Shown here one piece after another: positions 53,801 through 58,699 of a stretch of 64,000 bases of DNA. Numbering within the stretch: the first letter of the stretch is position 1; each line of letters opens with the position of its first letter. The translations under genes were made by a program, and so were the position numbers. Source of the DNA: JBPOIC01 sp052034865 (GTDB taxonomy: Bacteria > UBA10199 > JADFYH01); assembly GCA_052034865.1 (NCBI GenBank), contig JBPOIC010000029.1, positions 12,748-76,747 on the forward strand, given 5' to 3'. Under the pieces are notes generated by a model. That model had not been told where the DNA came from, searched no databases, and saw only the letters and a list, made by a program, of their open reading frames with translations.

Positions 53801-56357
53801 GAATCTGTTTGCCCTCATGCACCCCGAACTTGTTCAGGAGGCTCAGAAGAAACCGGTTTGGGCAGATTTCAATGGCGGGTTGCAGTATCTTTCAAACCTT
53901 TCTGAACTGGCAGGCAAAAGACGCAAAGAGGTGGAAGCTCACCGAAAAGTTAACAAAGCGGTCAAAGACGATCTGGAAGCCGATCTGAAAGTGTCCGGAA
54001 AGACTCCAAAAGAATCTAAAAAAATTCATCCCAAGGCGAATTTTAACCAGGACCTTCCCTTCTTACCTTCCAAAGAGCGCCTGGAGTCTCTCAAGCATCT
54101 TCAGGGAATGGTCGATCTCAACAAGGTCGTGGTCGTCACCGGTTTCGGTGAAGTTGGCCCTTGGGGAAATGCCAGAACCCGTTGGGAAATGGAGGCCCAT
54201 GGCACGTTTTCGATGGAGGGAGTGATTGAGCTGGCCTGGATGACAGGGCGAATCAAGTATCACAACGGTCCTTTGGGAGAACTGAAGAGTTACACGGGCT
54301 GGGTTGACACCAAAACCAATGAGCCCGTGCCTGATCATGAGGTTAAAGATCGCTATGAAGCGGATATCATCGAACATAGCGGCATTCGGATTATTGAGCC
54401 TGAAATGGTGAATGGTTACGATCCCAATCATAAGCTCGCACTCCGTGAGGTCGTTTTAACCATGGATTTCCCGCCTGTTCAGATGAGTACCCATGAAGAA
54501 GCCCAGGCTGTGAAAGAAGAGATGGGTGAGCATTGTCATGTTTATCAGGATAATGCAGGCCTCTGGTACGTCGTGCCCAAGGCGGGAGCGAAAATGATGC
54601 TTCCTCGGGCCCTTAAATCGGATCGATTTGTGGCGGGCCAGCTCCCGACAGGTTGGGATCCTCGTCGTTACGGAGTTCCCGAAGATATCATCAAACAAGT
54701 CGATCCCACGACCCTCTACACCCTGGTTTCGACGGTCGAAGCCTTGGTGTCCTCGGGCATTACCGATCCGTGGGAGTTCTTCCAGTACGTCCACGTCTCA
54801 GAAGTTGGAAACACCACCGGCGGTGGTATGGGTGGCATGCGCAGTATTCGCCGAAGTTTCCGTGAGAGAATGTTGGGCAAGCAAGTTCAGGGAGATATCC
54901 TTCAGGAGCAATTGATCAACGTCATGCCCGCCTGGATCAACATGCTTTTAATGAGCTCATCAGGTCCGATCAAAATTCCTGTGGGAGCTTGTGCGACAGC
55001 CGCACATTCTGTGGAGCTGGGGGTGGACACCTTACAGTCAGGGAAAGCCAAAATTGTTTTGGTCGGTGGGTATGATGATTTCGGTGAAGAAGGATCGACC
55101 GAATTCAAAAATATGCAGGCGACCAGTAATTCGGCAGATCAGATAGCTCAAGGGCGAGAGCCCAGTGAGCATTCCAGACCCGCCACATCCAGCCGTGCAG
55201 GTTTTATGGAGGCTTACGGTGCTGGGGTTCAGGTTCTGATGACAGCAGATATTGCGCTCAAGATGGGAGTTCCTGTCTATGGGATCGTCGCTCTCACCAA
55301 TACGGCAACAGATAAACAGGGAAACTCTGTTCCGGCTCCCGGACAAGGAATCTTAACGACTGTCCGTGAAATTAGAGGAGGATGGAAAAACGACCCAAGC
55401 ATTGATATCAACTATCGTCAGAGGAGACTTCGTCAGGAAAATGCCCGTGTGAATGTGTGGAAAACAGCAGAATTAAGAAACATAGAAAAGGATGCAAAGA
55501 GAATAGAGAGTAATGAAGGGATAGAAGCTGCGACGATCTATCGACAGGCGAGAGATCAGGCTGCCACTCGCGAGGCAGATAAAATGATAGAGGCTGCCTA
55601 TCAGATTTACGGTCAGGGATTTTGGGTCAACAATCCGAATATTTCTCCTTTAAGAGGAGCTCTGGCGGTTTATGGACTCACGCCCGATGATATTGAAATT
55701 GCCTCGAATCACGGAACTTCCACACCAGCCAATGATAAAAATGAAAGCCATGTGAATCAGCAGCAGATGGATCACCTGGATCGTCAAAAAGGAAACCCGC
55801 TCTTTACGATCTGGCAGAAATGGCTCACCGGCCATCCGAAAGGAGCTGCCGCTGCCTGGATGTTCAATGGTCTGGTGCAGAGCATGCTAACCGGTATTGT
55901 CCCAGGAAATAAAAATGCCGATAATATCGATCCGAACTTTAAAGACTTTGATCAACTGGTATTTACCAATCAATCCATCCACCTGGGACGGAGTATGAAA
56001 GCGGGGTTGCTCAAGAGTTTTGGTTTTGGTCAGGCGGGAGGAGAGATCCTTGTAATTCATCCAGACTATCTGTTTGCCACCCTTGAAAGAGAGAGGTTTG
56101 ATGACTATGCCAAGCGTGTTAAGCCGCGCATGGCTAAGGCGGGCCGCTACACCCAGCAAGCACTCTTCGCTAAGAACCCATTGGTTCAGGTGAAAAAACA
56201 TGCCCCTTATTCAAAAGAAGATGAAACAAGGGTTTATGTAGATCCAGGCGTCCGAGCCCAATATGACCCTGAGAAAAAGACCTGGATGATAAAGCCCAAT
56301 CACTCAGTAGGTGATGGAGTTCAGGAACCTGGAAAAAAAGTAGTGGGTGACCAATAA
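38220..56357 (+). CDS. Giant fungal-type type I fatty acid synthase with a ~2,200-residue N-terminal extension
   Basis: 6,045 residues from GTG 38220 (GGGAGG upstream; ATG 38097, 41 codons earlier, lacks a good site). Residues ~1-2195 are an unrecognised helical extension. Residues ~2198-6045 carry acetyl transferase, enoyl reductase, dehydratase, malonyl/palmitoyl transferase, ACP, ketoreductase and ketosynthase in the fungal beta-then-alpha order, each with its catalytic residues. The ~3,850-residue synthase part equals yeast FAS beta (2,051) plus alpha (1,887) without the ~140-residue PPT domain; mycobacterial FAS-I is ~3,070. A PPT gene starts on the next base after the stop. Expected role: cytosolic NADPH-dependent synthesis of long-chain acyl-CoA from acetyl- and malonyl-CoA. 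The frame is intact throughout. Numbering below counts from the GTG. Confidence 0.93.
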   Translation: MSTVSNDVVVRVSSDVQASSSTSASSIPLDQVKGPSQSSPRAQDQFDSQQSALKAAESGVENFSILQLMKEDPLNRLETGLSALDADGKISDGVRVQEEIAQIHKALRAFLSSESMNRITPKTPPYRRAILDFLKNNTRLILLSSSQIRQVLHDSTLRELLSSSEILESQEKQILDAAQKLNRNQRFAHALRVLASSVPQNKKDLAWGAWLYEKAIKLDPRNSELHGEITSIYKTLSEMAQQEGDKNKVQKLLESAKSHLEQSGWVERGDFKAAENYRILLTRMMDLNPADLKTTRAVFEEGLSRFEKISAINTGEARRLCVFLSVVAERFLKNDRKDLSRHWSDQQKLARFYKSSIEFWEGHAPGYSEPIYNVLLGGLKEKLDTLHQSMKALQNEAFNLSRELSINHSPSMVAGQKGDEAVEAKVVSAVDRLKYVQVALQISVERGDTNAQARFLSEQFKQLKDLPAQAISVKERFEMGCEIIRQTARLRSNADLDQHELTRHARDVAAYLTTIATSLNLPEVESVLPKLLQQIIDGNDVQISRFLNSEKMADYARLSAEVDQGWAALEKNQDPEKRKAQLDSHLKLAIQLRDPERITRVIEEMEKGLGESQRLGLYAHLLGQLKDADLAMAQRINDQSVSLARGFLKGASEDALKSSEAFSKHADPLLQVLAFCKASGDLPGVKLAASKLSALVKSSEKNPEAVLATSLNSEEAKARIQKAAIRCQIDFALSDGSDKPEGEEVDAKEMGARLLDGLQSWKAKIDDAASLSPEEKLIELARLAEFSRQYAPLAEGKSAMIDPAVWQDQVKALSSMAIAWVEKLKNSETSLQVGPEGVTKFAQGLLHAMVIGQTLYPQNANPTAKDEYVEQRQFFFSRIALTRNALENLLRNTVYESIQSGDGMLAMQAQQRDEIVNHFLKQFDQAIQTQDLSAIAGFGTDSVRTYCKDYDQANQHLLKAALGGQNPLQYYLLAAQGFAKLGIKEKVSQALSPLQNLLEQKRIPPAFRANVLGVLAQVYGMAGMQEQRNQALQSLVALDCSNLSSEIKEEIVFARGLLAMDAKDLEGAKKYFSSIPQHKTAAEVLKGLEMAKPLDEKNGANDSAARSLHALRAIESIMTGALQEGKLDASVNAESIHSFTAELRRLFASGEEVSLSQALSRLKKHPHYQAIWNTFFATHDESRTNGFASLISSKIDGSSKNMVSVRQAIRGVLDGSTRFSTTQDYSWALYGTVKTFSSAGNFTAASQMAQFLKGDQYVGEVAAGFLVELPQKIFEHEMFQMIRNSSVLFAEDVDTATMELATQVLTFGVGEIVGGVTKGVLAARRAALVERTIRATLKANQVLEAARVAEIAAEAGMSVEKAMKAGLTVEQATSIAMRAKWMARGSEGLTMASKAASIAMAELGVDAMKHQSFKDVSVDNFVTKFCNMMVTFGLGHHFAHLAQKHKLNEVFSYFAQVGSFFTAKYVQPLVHHVLRDTFGIQVAPGENAWHQDWQKVLLKSFVEDGCMKLGTHLSNAVAHGVIQRGAALDQEVNFQHQMLPSVVKLGFQPHETGEFGSGAQNAIRALMHRAGESNDLSPVKERVEEIAQDLHQLINNLRSNRTVEKDLQNELTRQHEEDLRAALIAYAEAKAEQGDAGWVESAGKMISHLETLTQGMKGSPENIYLLQASVLSGVLMMGVEPSQLARAEASHVSAFQEGLEKASRAVFGEEHRESSEAFEFQASLVRSTLSGKADAQEMAGRIQMLGNTMEPAVNALQASLQIRLTSFEAGRALVGSLAQHALQVPETLKIPEVMRALCLQMLGNAELKDRLEKAALHVHAFTSVEAEQIALKRQMNEQSFDQGQRQESANPFGELLNEKATGGLTQEAALLKEALVRASQGETSSLEGWVDRVKEGLKSDELKTQLDENAAWLKSIFSGLPESQSLPIQKGLLEGALLKGFTSSDLKQLKPASAQALLETLTALFGELPQDVSLVTHLLQSAWVTSETPAEALVRLDGLRPQVSPLISRLQTGMTLPTETLPGLGVSLANLVTGRQLLKNLLTQALQSPVSENPLTQVIAKQIFGLTQSTLENRRVRKTILEEALEVERSGENVFLSEGHRIAAKEWLAGRQERKQKDPKNNGTFMNAVDGLAQKLFGKSAAEVLGMEPALAGANGKLRDLSMSSVAEDVAAPTSHAMVGGEGSAGGASQMLTWLGLGEGPRRLSIRVPENLLPQAENLIDHGKSYETDIERLGAYLGSVVGARVGKNLSHEQRLSLMAVVYEQFQQKLEEADIHVATRQVKNSADRLRVIGDYNRAQAELIREGHLKDIPAPKKSAFVEKMESGEVKPGAIFGGQANLYFGELKSKYETYPTTHDLIRKAAEAISKDVASEEARETGFYTQGFDLMHWLEHQPPQGGEYLASSHISQPLILLTQLAHYYENLKSLGVSPSKLLEHMEAGTTGHSQGVMAAWVVASSSTEAEFVENSVKAVRYLFWQGLRMTEAWPPRAIDSKVISESIQKGDKTPTAMAGILKLSPELVQKYVQKVNAQLANDRKVEVSLVNGPRAVTVSGHPESLHLLREALRKDEVAANESQSRIPYSKRKLELVWNYFPVGAPFHTKTYMASVPEKLAADMHRLGIEFDPAQMKVPVYSTFDGSNLQDHKSKTDSSRSLLRALIDMQSVQPVYWQKATEKLDGKHGVTHLLGFGPGDPTVSIEAITARNMEGTGVQAVMAGTLLSTESIQDKTAFYDTNTKAVKRAVDWKGQYGPKLVRTLAGDIVLDTKLTRLTGKPPILQAGMTPTSANEGFAAAVVRAGYRGELAGGGQHTEAYLRERVKGIKAEIEPGDGIDFNLLFLNSHLFGFQYPVIEVMVRNEGEPIDGATFAAGVPSVEKATEYIQKLSAAGFSHVSFKPGSVESIKEVIRIAKASPEANIIIQWTGGRAGGHHSFEDMYDPILKTYAEIRKQPNLILDGGSGIGDGAGAYELMSGKWSEKLGYPAMPFDGVLLGSRLMVAREAKTDPRAKALLMEAEGVKDQRQWEGTYQEPTGGILTVISELGEPIHNVATRGIKLWKEFDDNYFVQRPGESGEAFQKRRREAIARDKGEIIRRINSDWCKLYFGKKANGKVVDLEEMTYAEVAHRMLELMYVAPEEGKAGRWIDVTFRDRLFDFMARIEARYHERESVEGAVALMQQGGQLEKNPAEVIKKFFEKYPRAALEREGTLSPEDIDFFISLCKRPGKPVNFIPVIDEELSTWFKKDTLWQSEDVDAVPGKDVQRIVILQGPVAVRFAGAEEPIGKIMGDINRHLIEQVKADVYGNDASAIPEVEYLGGPEIKGFRPEDLKGAKVSSSNQGKTFEVSIAADAKELPGNAAWWQLLSGGDLSAAEPAKPSWIKALLTNPRVVRPEGKLKVKNILPTLLRPRAGSTVKVLKNEKGEIAAVEVHHPISSRLGSAGKATPALRAEYQDGKILITFNHPRPETSRGPAKVVKLQLAYEYHPAKGWAPIHEAMPDLNARVKKFYSELWFDRPMAEVPTLDTEFKSSVRLDRAGITRFIKATVDPKNTNEVYLDRGQAKLEAPMDMAIVAAWEPLVQTLFPAEINANIFNLLHKSNHFKVLDPTPLQEGDKIDTSMRIQAVQNVDGGKLVRVKGTLSRQGKACMEIESEFFIRGEFADFENTFVKSQQGFLLPIRDEAGSAVLQSKKWFQLYEGVVIHPNDLLRVELETIDRPKDKKKIASAKATGTVYRNNEPIGKIDYLEQDVSGNSVAGYFARVAKPERAPDIELPKDKTFNLLPEPDLIQVPLGEDANLNYSRASFDLNPIHDNPFIVDLAGLPTPPRHGMNTSANGRRVVEQHVCRNRTGFVEEYKVDFEGMVQGGDQLFTQVRHVAMRGGKKVLEVVSVNQDGETVLKAAAVVAQEAEFNAFTGQGDASPIIKVVPELYAKSEVARKIWDRADHHLNEKFGFSLFEIAQGNPKELTIHFGGEKGRRIRENYRALKTPAIQKDAQGNVVYHPGTKEPVYQKDAAGKVLYVPVFPDIHENTDSYTFKDPNGLNFATQFTQPIVLIHEKAFFEDRRANGRANPEALFAGHSLGEYGALAAVLGENYERWHDLKVTSAGSLSVEDIAEITFMRGITMQQSVPRDAQGRSPYALAAIKPHKVTKGFTQDHLTQLAQAFEANGARLLEVVNYNVRGRQYVLAGDRVSLVAFNIALSKIAKNPTEASPDKISALIEASLKEAKGEALKSEGGYLDVTKVNNDHFVGLPVDVPFHSKQLLPGVGAFREVLDQRYPKEMHDIHKLVGRYIPNLVAKPFSLKKDFVQEVYDLTKSPVLGQVLRDWDGISKSPEKLGRALLIELLAYQFASPVKWVETQEHVLHAGVGRFLEFGHQATLDTMAKQTISMQKKQGTLGQDQTLFYGAQAEAADYLIAKDYPNARDFALAAKKAAEEKANTLAQRDAKAAPPAAQKSAPPKVEEPPVPAAVEPSPPAGGHSSDAVLQSDKVADVSLSALETIKMLVALKFGLKLSEVSDEDTIKEKSGGKSAKANELAGELNSELGNSDGGAEIPLNALAKQYPGYTRPGNFLNSQIGALLGGNMPKGVGILQLREHLEKERLLGPGRMDGVLLHALSLPPAARLADKAAALSWLDQVVDTYATSKGITIPRASQMQNKSQSGGGSDPKLRGDFEAYRAKQNTLIEEMIKAYAEVLDKDPHKAEKMAQMEKDLREKAEQEIQGWEKEHGKKYFEKIQPIFTSKKFREYNSSWNWARQDAISLYYELATGKIQLENPSLSNRTYHLVNRSDAKVLEVVEFYAKKARSEKHLKIARFYVNLANEVRGHLEAAPVARMMEPSTKPQVETLPDGSVRFSEDPRPGVTTAKDYVNEMQKGGEFPVEEVPEALRKPKNLQSLIRKTKATLDGLQKVQDVAPAVVSGIRQTLADLTAWLTGKRRSPFLFIRTESPLDTAQRIADDQRTDKFYQVMQLMAKDGVSMEGKTALITGAGPGSAGIEVVKNMLKAGGRVVVTTSNYSQDRTDFFRKIYEDYGAKGAELVVVPFNQASVQDVKSLVEYVYDPKNGLGLDVDYVLPFAGIPEQGMDIGGIGEVSEVNHRIMLTNTVRLLGEIKNAKAARKITTKPAHVVLPLSPNHGVFGFDGLYAESKLGLEAMMNKWRSEGWSDYLSVAGAVIGWTRGTNLMKDNDVVSVEFEERGFRTFNQREMGWNLFALMHPELVQEAQKKPVWADFNGGLQYLSNLSELAGKRRKEVEAHRKVNKAVKDDLEADLKVSGKTPKESKKIHPKANFNQDLPFLPSKERLESLKHLQGMVDLNKVVVVTGFGEVGPWGNARTRWEMEAHGTFSMEGVIELAWMTGRIKYHNGPLGELKSYTGWVDTKTNEPVPDHEVKDRYEADIIEHSGIRIIEPEMVNGYDPNHKLALREVVLTMDFPPVQMSTHEEAQAVKEEMGEHCHVYQDNAGLWYVVPKAGAKMMLPRALKSDRFVAGQLPTGWDPRRYGVPEDIIKQVDPTTLYTLVSTVEALVSSGITDPWEFFQYVHVSEVGNTTGGGMGGMRSIRRSFRERMLGKQVQGDILQEQLINVMPAWINMLLMSSSGPIKIPVGACATAAHSVELGVDTLQSGKAKIVLVGGYDDFGEEGSTEFKNMQATSNSADQIAQGREPSEHSRPATSSRAGFMEAYGAGVQVLMTADIALKMGVPVYGIVALTNTATDKQGNSVPAPGQGILTTVREIRGGWKNDPSIDINYRQRRLRQENARVNVWKTAELRNIEKDAKRIESNEGIEAATIYRQARDQAATREADKMIEAAYQIYGQGFWVNNPNISPLRGALAVYGLTPDDIEIASNHGTSTPANDKNESHVNQQQMDHLDRQKGNPLFTIWQKWLTGHPKGAAAAWMFNGLVQSMLTGIVPGNKNADNIDPNFKDFDQLVFTNQSIHLGRSMKAGLLKSFGFGQAGGEILVIHPDYLFATLERERFDDYAKRVKPRMAKAGRYTQQALFAKNPLVQVKKHAPYSKEDETRVYVDPGVRAQYDPEKKTWMIKPNHSVGDGVQEPGKKVVGDQ
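44811..51489 (+). other. Beta-subunit-like half: AT, ER, DH, MPT domains
   Basis: AT ~2198-2740: IFGGQANLYF and nucleophile Ser2445 in TGHSQGVMAAW. ER ~2741-3230: PPILQAGMTP, ELAGGGQH, the FMN/active-site GGRAGGHHSFEDMYDP and LILDGGSGIGDG. DH ~3500-3930: a double hot-dog region ending in a MaoC-like fold with Asp3796 and His3801 in SFDLNPIHDNPF, the same Asp-to-His spacing of five as yeast D1559/H1564. MPT ~3914-4417: nucleophile Ser4069 in AGHSLGEYGALAA and PVDVPFHS with the His. All four catalytic sites look intact. Confidence 0.92.
51490..56357 (+). other. Alpha-subunit-like half: ACP, KR, KS domains
   Basis: A Pro/Ala-rich tether (4424-4474) leads to the ACP (4477-4640). Its phosphopantetheine site is Ser4519 in SGGKSAKANEL, and it has the structural sub-domain of fungal ACPs (LLGPGRMDGVLLHALSLPP). 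A helical scaffold with SSWNWARQDAISLYY, nearly identical to fungal alpha subunits, follows. KR ~4965-5245: TGAGPGSAG, Tyr5130/Lys5134 in GLYAESKLGLE. KS ~5330-6045: Cys5591 in VGACATAAHS, His5831 in NHGTSTPAND, Lys5867 and His5872 in KWLTGHPKG. The Cys-to-His spacings (240, 281) almost equal yeast (237, 278). No PPT domain follows. Confidence 0.94.
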
Positions 56358-56813
56358 ATGACTTTGAAAACCACTCTCATTCAAGAGCTGGAGGCGAGTA
56401 CCAAAATAATGGGGATCGATTCAGATGTTGGAATTGGAATCGATATCGAAGAGCTCAAAGACTGGGAAAAAAGAAGTCGCGACCCTCTTTTTCTGGCGAG
56501 AAACTATACCCTTGCAGAGATCGATTATTGCGAACGAAGCCCAAACCCTCTTGCTTCTTTTGCCGGACGATGGACGGCAAAAGAAGCAGTGGTAAAGGCA
56601 ATTTCCAGCTTCAAACCCTATTATCTAAAAACAACTCTAGGGATGTCGGCTCCGCTGATTGAAATTGAAATTCTTTCATCTCCCTCAGAGGCTCCCCTCG
56701 TTGCCTTACATGGCCATCCGAGAAAAATTGCCGAAGAATCAGGGATTCAAAAAATCTCTCTTTCCATCTCACACTCCGATCATTTGGCCATTTCCATTGC
56801 GCTTGCAGTATAA
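56358..56813 (+). CDS. Holo-ACP synthase (AcpS-type phosphopantetheinyl transferase) for the FAS
   Basis: 151 residues; its ATG begins on the base after the synthase stop codon, so it is translationally coupled. AcpS-family motifs: GIGIDIEEL (Mg ligand Asp29), FAGRWTAKEAVVKA (Glu76, Lys80) and SISHSDHLAISIALAV at the C-terminus. It carries ~20 extra N-terminal residues compared with AcpS. It should transfer phosphopantetheine from CoA to Ser4519 of the synthase ACP. In fungi this domain is fused to the alpha-subunit end; in mycobacteria it is a separate acpS. Here it is separate but directly adjacent. Convergent with the Hint-Tim44 gene. Confidence 0.92.
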   Translation: MTLKTTLIQELEASTKIMGIDSDVGIGIDIEELKDWEKRSRDPLFLARNYTLAEIDYCERSPNPLASFAGRWTAKEAVVKAISSFKPYYLKTTLGMSAPLIEIEILSSPSEAPLVALHGHPRKIAEESGIQKISLSISHSDHLAISIALAV

Positions 56814-56853
56814 TCCCATCCATTTAACCTTTGGAGCCAGGCACACAATGGTT

Positions 56854-58683
56854 TTAAGAGCGCTCCTTTTGGTAATACCACTGGAGCTGATCGGGGCTAC
56901 TGTCCTGGTCGATATTTTCCTGATGGATCAGTCCTGTGCCTTGAGCAGGGTGGCGGATTTCTTTTAAGCGCCAGGAGTTTTGAAAGCGGCCCAAGGTCCA
57001 GTACTCGGTAAAGGGTCTTACATCTGGATCTTCAGAAAGGATGGCACCCTTTTTCTTCCGAATTTTCTGGGCATGGGCGCTGATGCGAACGGTAAATTCA
57101 TCATTTTGATTGTCTGAAAAATTGCGGACCAAAATCAGCTCGACTTTTCGAATACAGAAGTTTCGGAATTCTACAGAAAGGCCCTGTTGCTGATCGGTTT
57201 GAAGATCCTGTTTCAGCTCCTGAGCGACCGAAGGAAAAAGATCCTCATTCGGGACAGTCTCTGGATTTGCAGATTCGCGGGCCATATGGACTTTCGTGAA
57301 AATGGCTCTTGCCCGCTCGAGCATCAGCTGACGATTCCAAAGCTTGTCTGTCTGAGATAAAAATTGAAGCAGGCGCTCAATTTTATTGGCCTTCTTTTCA
57401 GTTTCTTTCTCCAGCCAGGGGCCAGAAGGGCCTGAAGCTCCCGCTGATTCTGCATAAAGCTGCTGAAGTTTATCGGATGTAAAAGGCTCGAAAAAATTCT
57501 CGTCTTTAAGGGCATCCGATTCTTTTGTTTGCTCGATTTCACGCAAGCGCCAACCTGAATCCTGCCATTGAAAGGTCCAGAATTCCTGAAATCGTGCCGG
57601 TTCACGATCGCCCCTCAAGCGGCTTCGTGATCGATCATCGATATAATAATCCATCGCTTGAGCTGTGATGAGGGCCGTGAATTCCCGCTGGTTTTTTAAA
57701 TGCGTGTAGCGCACATTCACGAGATTGATCTCCTTAATCTCCAGACCTTCAATTTTATTGATCTCATGATTTCGAATCATTCCGTTAATCTGGAATAAAT
57801 GCTGGGCATAAAGATCGGCCATCATCAAAGGCTGCATGGGAGCGTAATCGCGGGCCTGCCAGCAGGTCTGCAGTTTTAAAAAGGTGTTGCGTGTTATTTC
57901 GGTAAGGGGATCCGGTGAGAAATCAGGATCTGTTTTGGCAATGAATTCGAGGAGCACCCGTGTCTTGCGGGATTTTTTCTTGATGGCTTTAGGCGGATAA
58001 AGGAAATCCAGGTCTTGATTCGAACGGGCGGGAGAGTACTTGTAATAAATAAAAACAAGAGAGAAAATAATCAAAAAAAGGACAAAAAAACCATTATCTT
58101 TTGAGTTCCCACTTTTGCTGCTACTATATCCTCGGCTTGAACTACTACTACTAAAACCCCCGCTACCTCCTCCGCTGCTACCACCACCTCCCTTATTATG
58201 AACGGCGTAGTTGTTTGCAAAGTAAGTATGGGTGGGATCAGTTTCTAAATTGTAGACAGTAACTTTTTCTGAAATGAGCTCTCGCTTGAGAATGAGATCT
58301 GGATGAAGCCCTTCAGCATTTAGCGAGTAGATCGTATCGCCCTCGTTTAAAGCCTCGATGGTTTTGAACATTCCCTTTCCAACATAAAAAGGATGCTCGC
58401 CGGTGACTCGTACCTGCGCGGATGCCGTCGTCAGAAGATAGTAGGCTTCGACCTCATGTTGAGTGATCGAGACGACTTCGGAGGGCCTCCGTTTTTCCTG
58501 ATCGTCAAAACTTAAAACGCGATCTCCCACCTGGATCTGATCAATCGTCACCGGCGGGCCGTCTTCTCTTGAAATTAAAGTCTCCGCAAGAAAACAACCC
58601 CCGCCCCCGCGCGCCCAGAGCGGATGCGAAGAGAGGAGTGTGAGGAAAAAGAAAAGTGGAAAAAGGATTTTTTTAAAAGTCAT
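56854..58683 (-). CDS. Membrane protein with Hint (intein-like) domain and two Tim44-like domains
   Basis: 609 residues. Signal peptide 1-25 (ends LWARGGGG). Residues 30-163 are a complete Hint domain starting at Cys30 (GGGGCFLAETLI), with the TxxH motif T94-GEH97 and ending VHN163, followed by Lys164. Then a Gly/Ser-rich stretch (165-195) and a membrane helix (~199-219, FFVLFLIIFSLVFIYYKYS). Two Tim44-like domains follow (~265-395 and ~475-590), each ending in a Trp-Arg-Leu-(Arg/Lys)-Glu-Ile pattern. Tim44-like proteins in bacteria bind membranes or translocation partners. The gene lies 16 bases after the DUF350 gene, in one operon with it. Confidence 0.88.
   Translation of the reverse strand: MTFKKILFPLFFFLTLLSSHPLWARGGGGCFLAETLISREDGPPVTIDQIQVGDRVLSFDDQEKRRPSEVVSITQHEVEAYYLLTTASAQVRVTGEHPFYVGKGMFKTIEALNEGDTIYSLNAEGLHPDLILKRELISEKVTVYNLETDPTHTYFANNYAVHNKGGGGSSGGGSGGFSSSSSSRGYSSSKSGNSKDNGFFVLFLIIFSLVFIYYKYSPARSNQDLDFLYPPKAIKKKSRKTRVLLEFIAKTDPDFSPDPLTEITRNTFLKLQTCWQARDYAPMQPLMMADLYAQHLFQINGMIRNHEINKIEGLEIKEINLVNVRYTHLKNQREFTALITAQAMDYYIDDRSRSRLRGDREPARFQEFWTFQWQDSGWRLREIEQTKESDALKDENFFEPFTSDKLQQLYAESAGASGPSGPWLEKETEKKANKIERLLQFLSQTDKLWNRQLMLERARAIFTKVHMARESANPETVPNEDLFPSVAQELKQDLQTDQQQGLSVEFRNFCIRKVELILVRNFSDNQNDEFTVRISAHAQKIRKKKGAILSEDPDVRPFTEYWTLGRFQNSWRLKEIRHPAQGTGLIHQENIDQDSSPDQLQWYYQKERS
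58195..58596 (-). other. Hint/bacterial intein-like domain within the Tim44-like gene
   Basis: Encodes residues 30-163, about 134 residues, the size of a minimal Hint module without homing endonuclease. N-terminal block CFLAETLIS with VGDRVLSF; block B VTGEHPFYVG; C-terminal block VYNLETDPTHTYFANNYAVHN. The residue after the terminal Asn is Lys rather than Cys/Ser/Thr, so ordinary protein splicing is not expected; cleavage as in type-A bacterial intein-like domains is possible. It splits a glycine-rich segment (GGGG before, KGGGG after). Confidence 0.85.
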
Positions 58684-58699
58684 GTTTGTCCGATTTCAA

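Noticed and set aside
44811..56357. Polyketide or PUFA synthase instead of FAS
   Set aside because: The gene order, FMN-type enoyl reductase, fused hot-dog dehydratase, fungal-type ACP sub-domain and KS His/Lys spacing all match fungal FAS. PKS and PUFA systems begin with KS and use several ACPs.
58195..58596. Splicing-competent intein
   Set aside because: The residue after the terminal Asn is Lys, not Cys, Ser or Thr, and the N-terminal extein is only a signal peptide and four glycines. A Hint or bacterial intein-like domain is the safer call.
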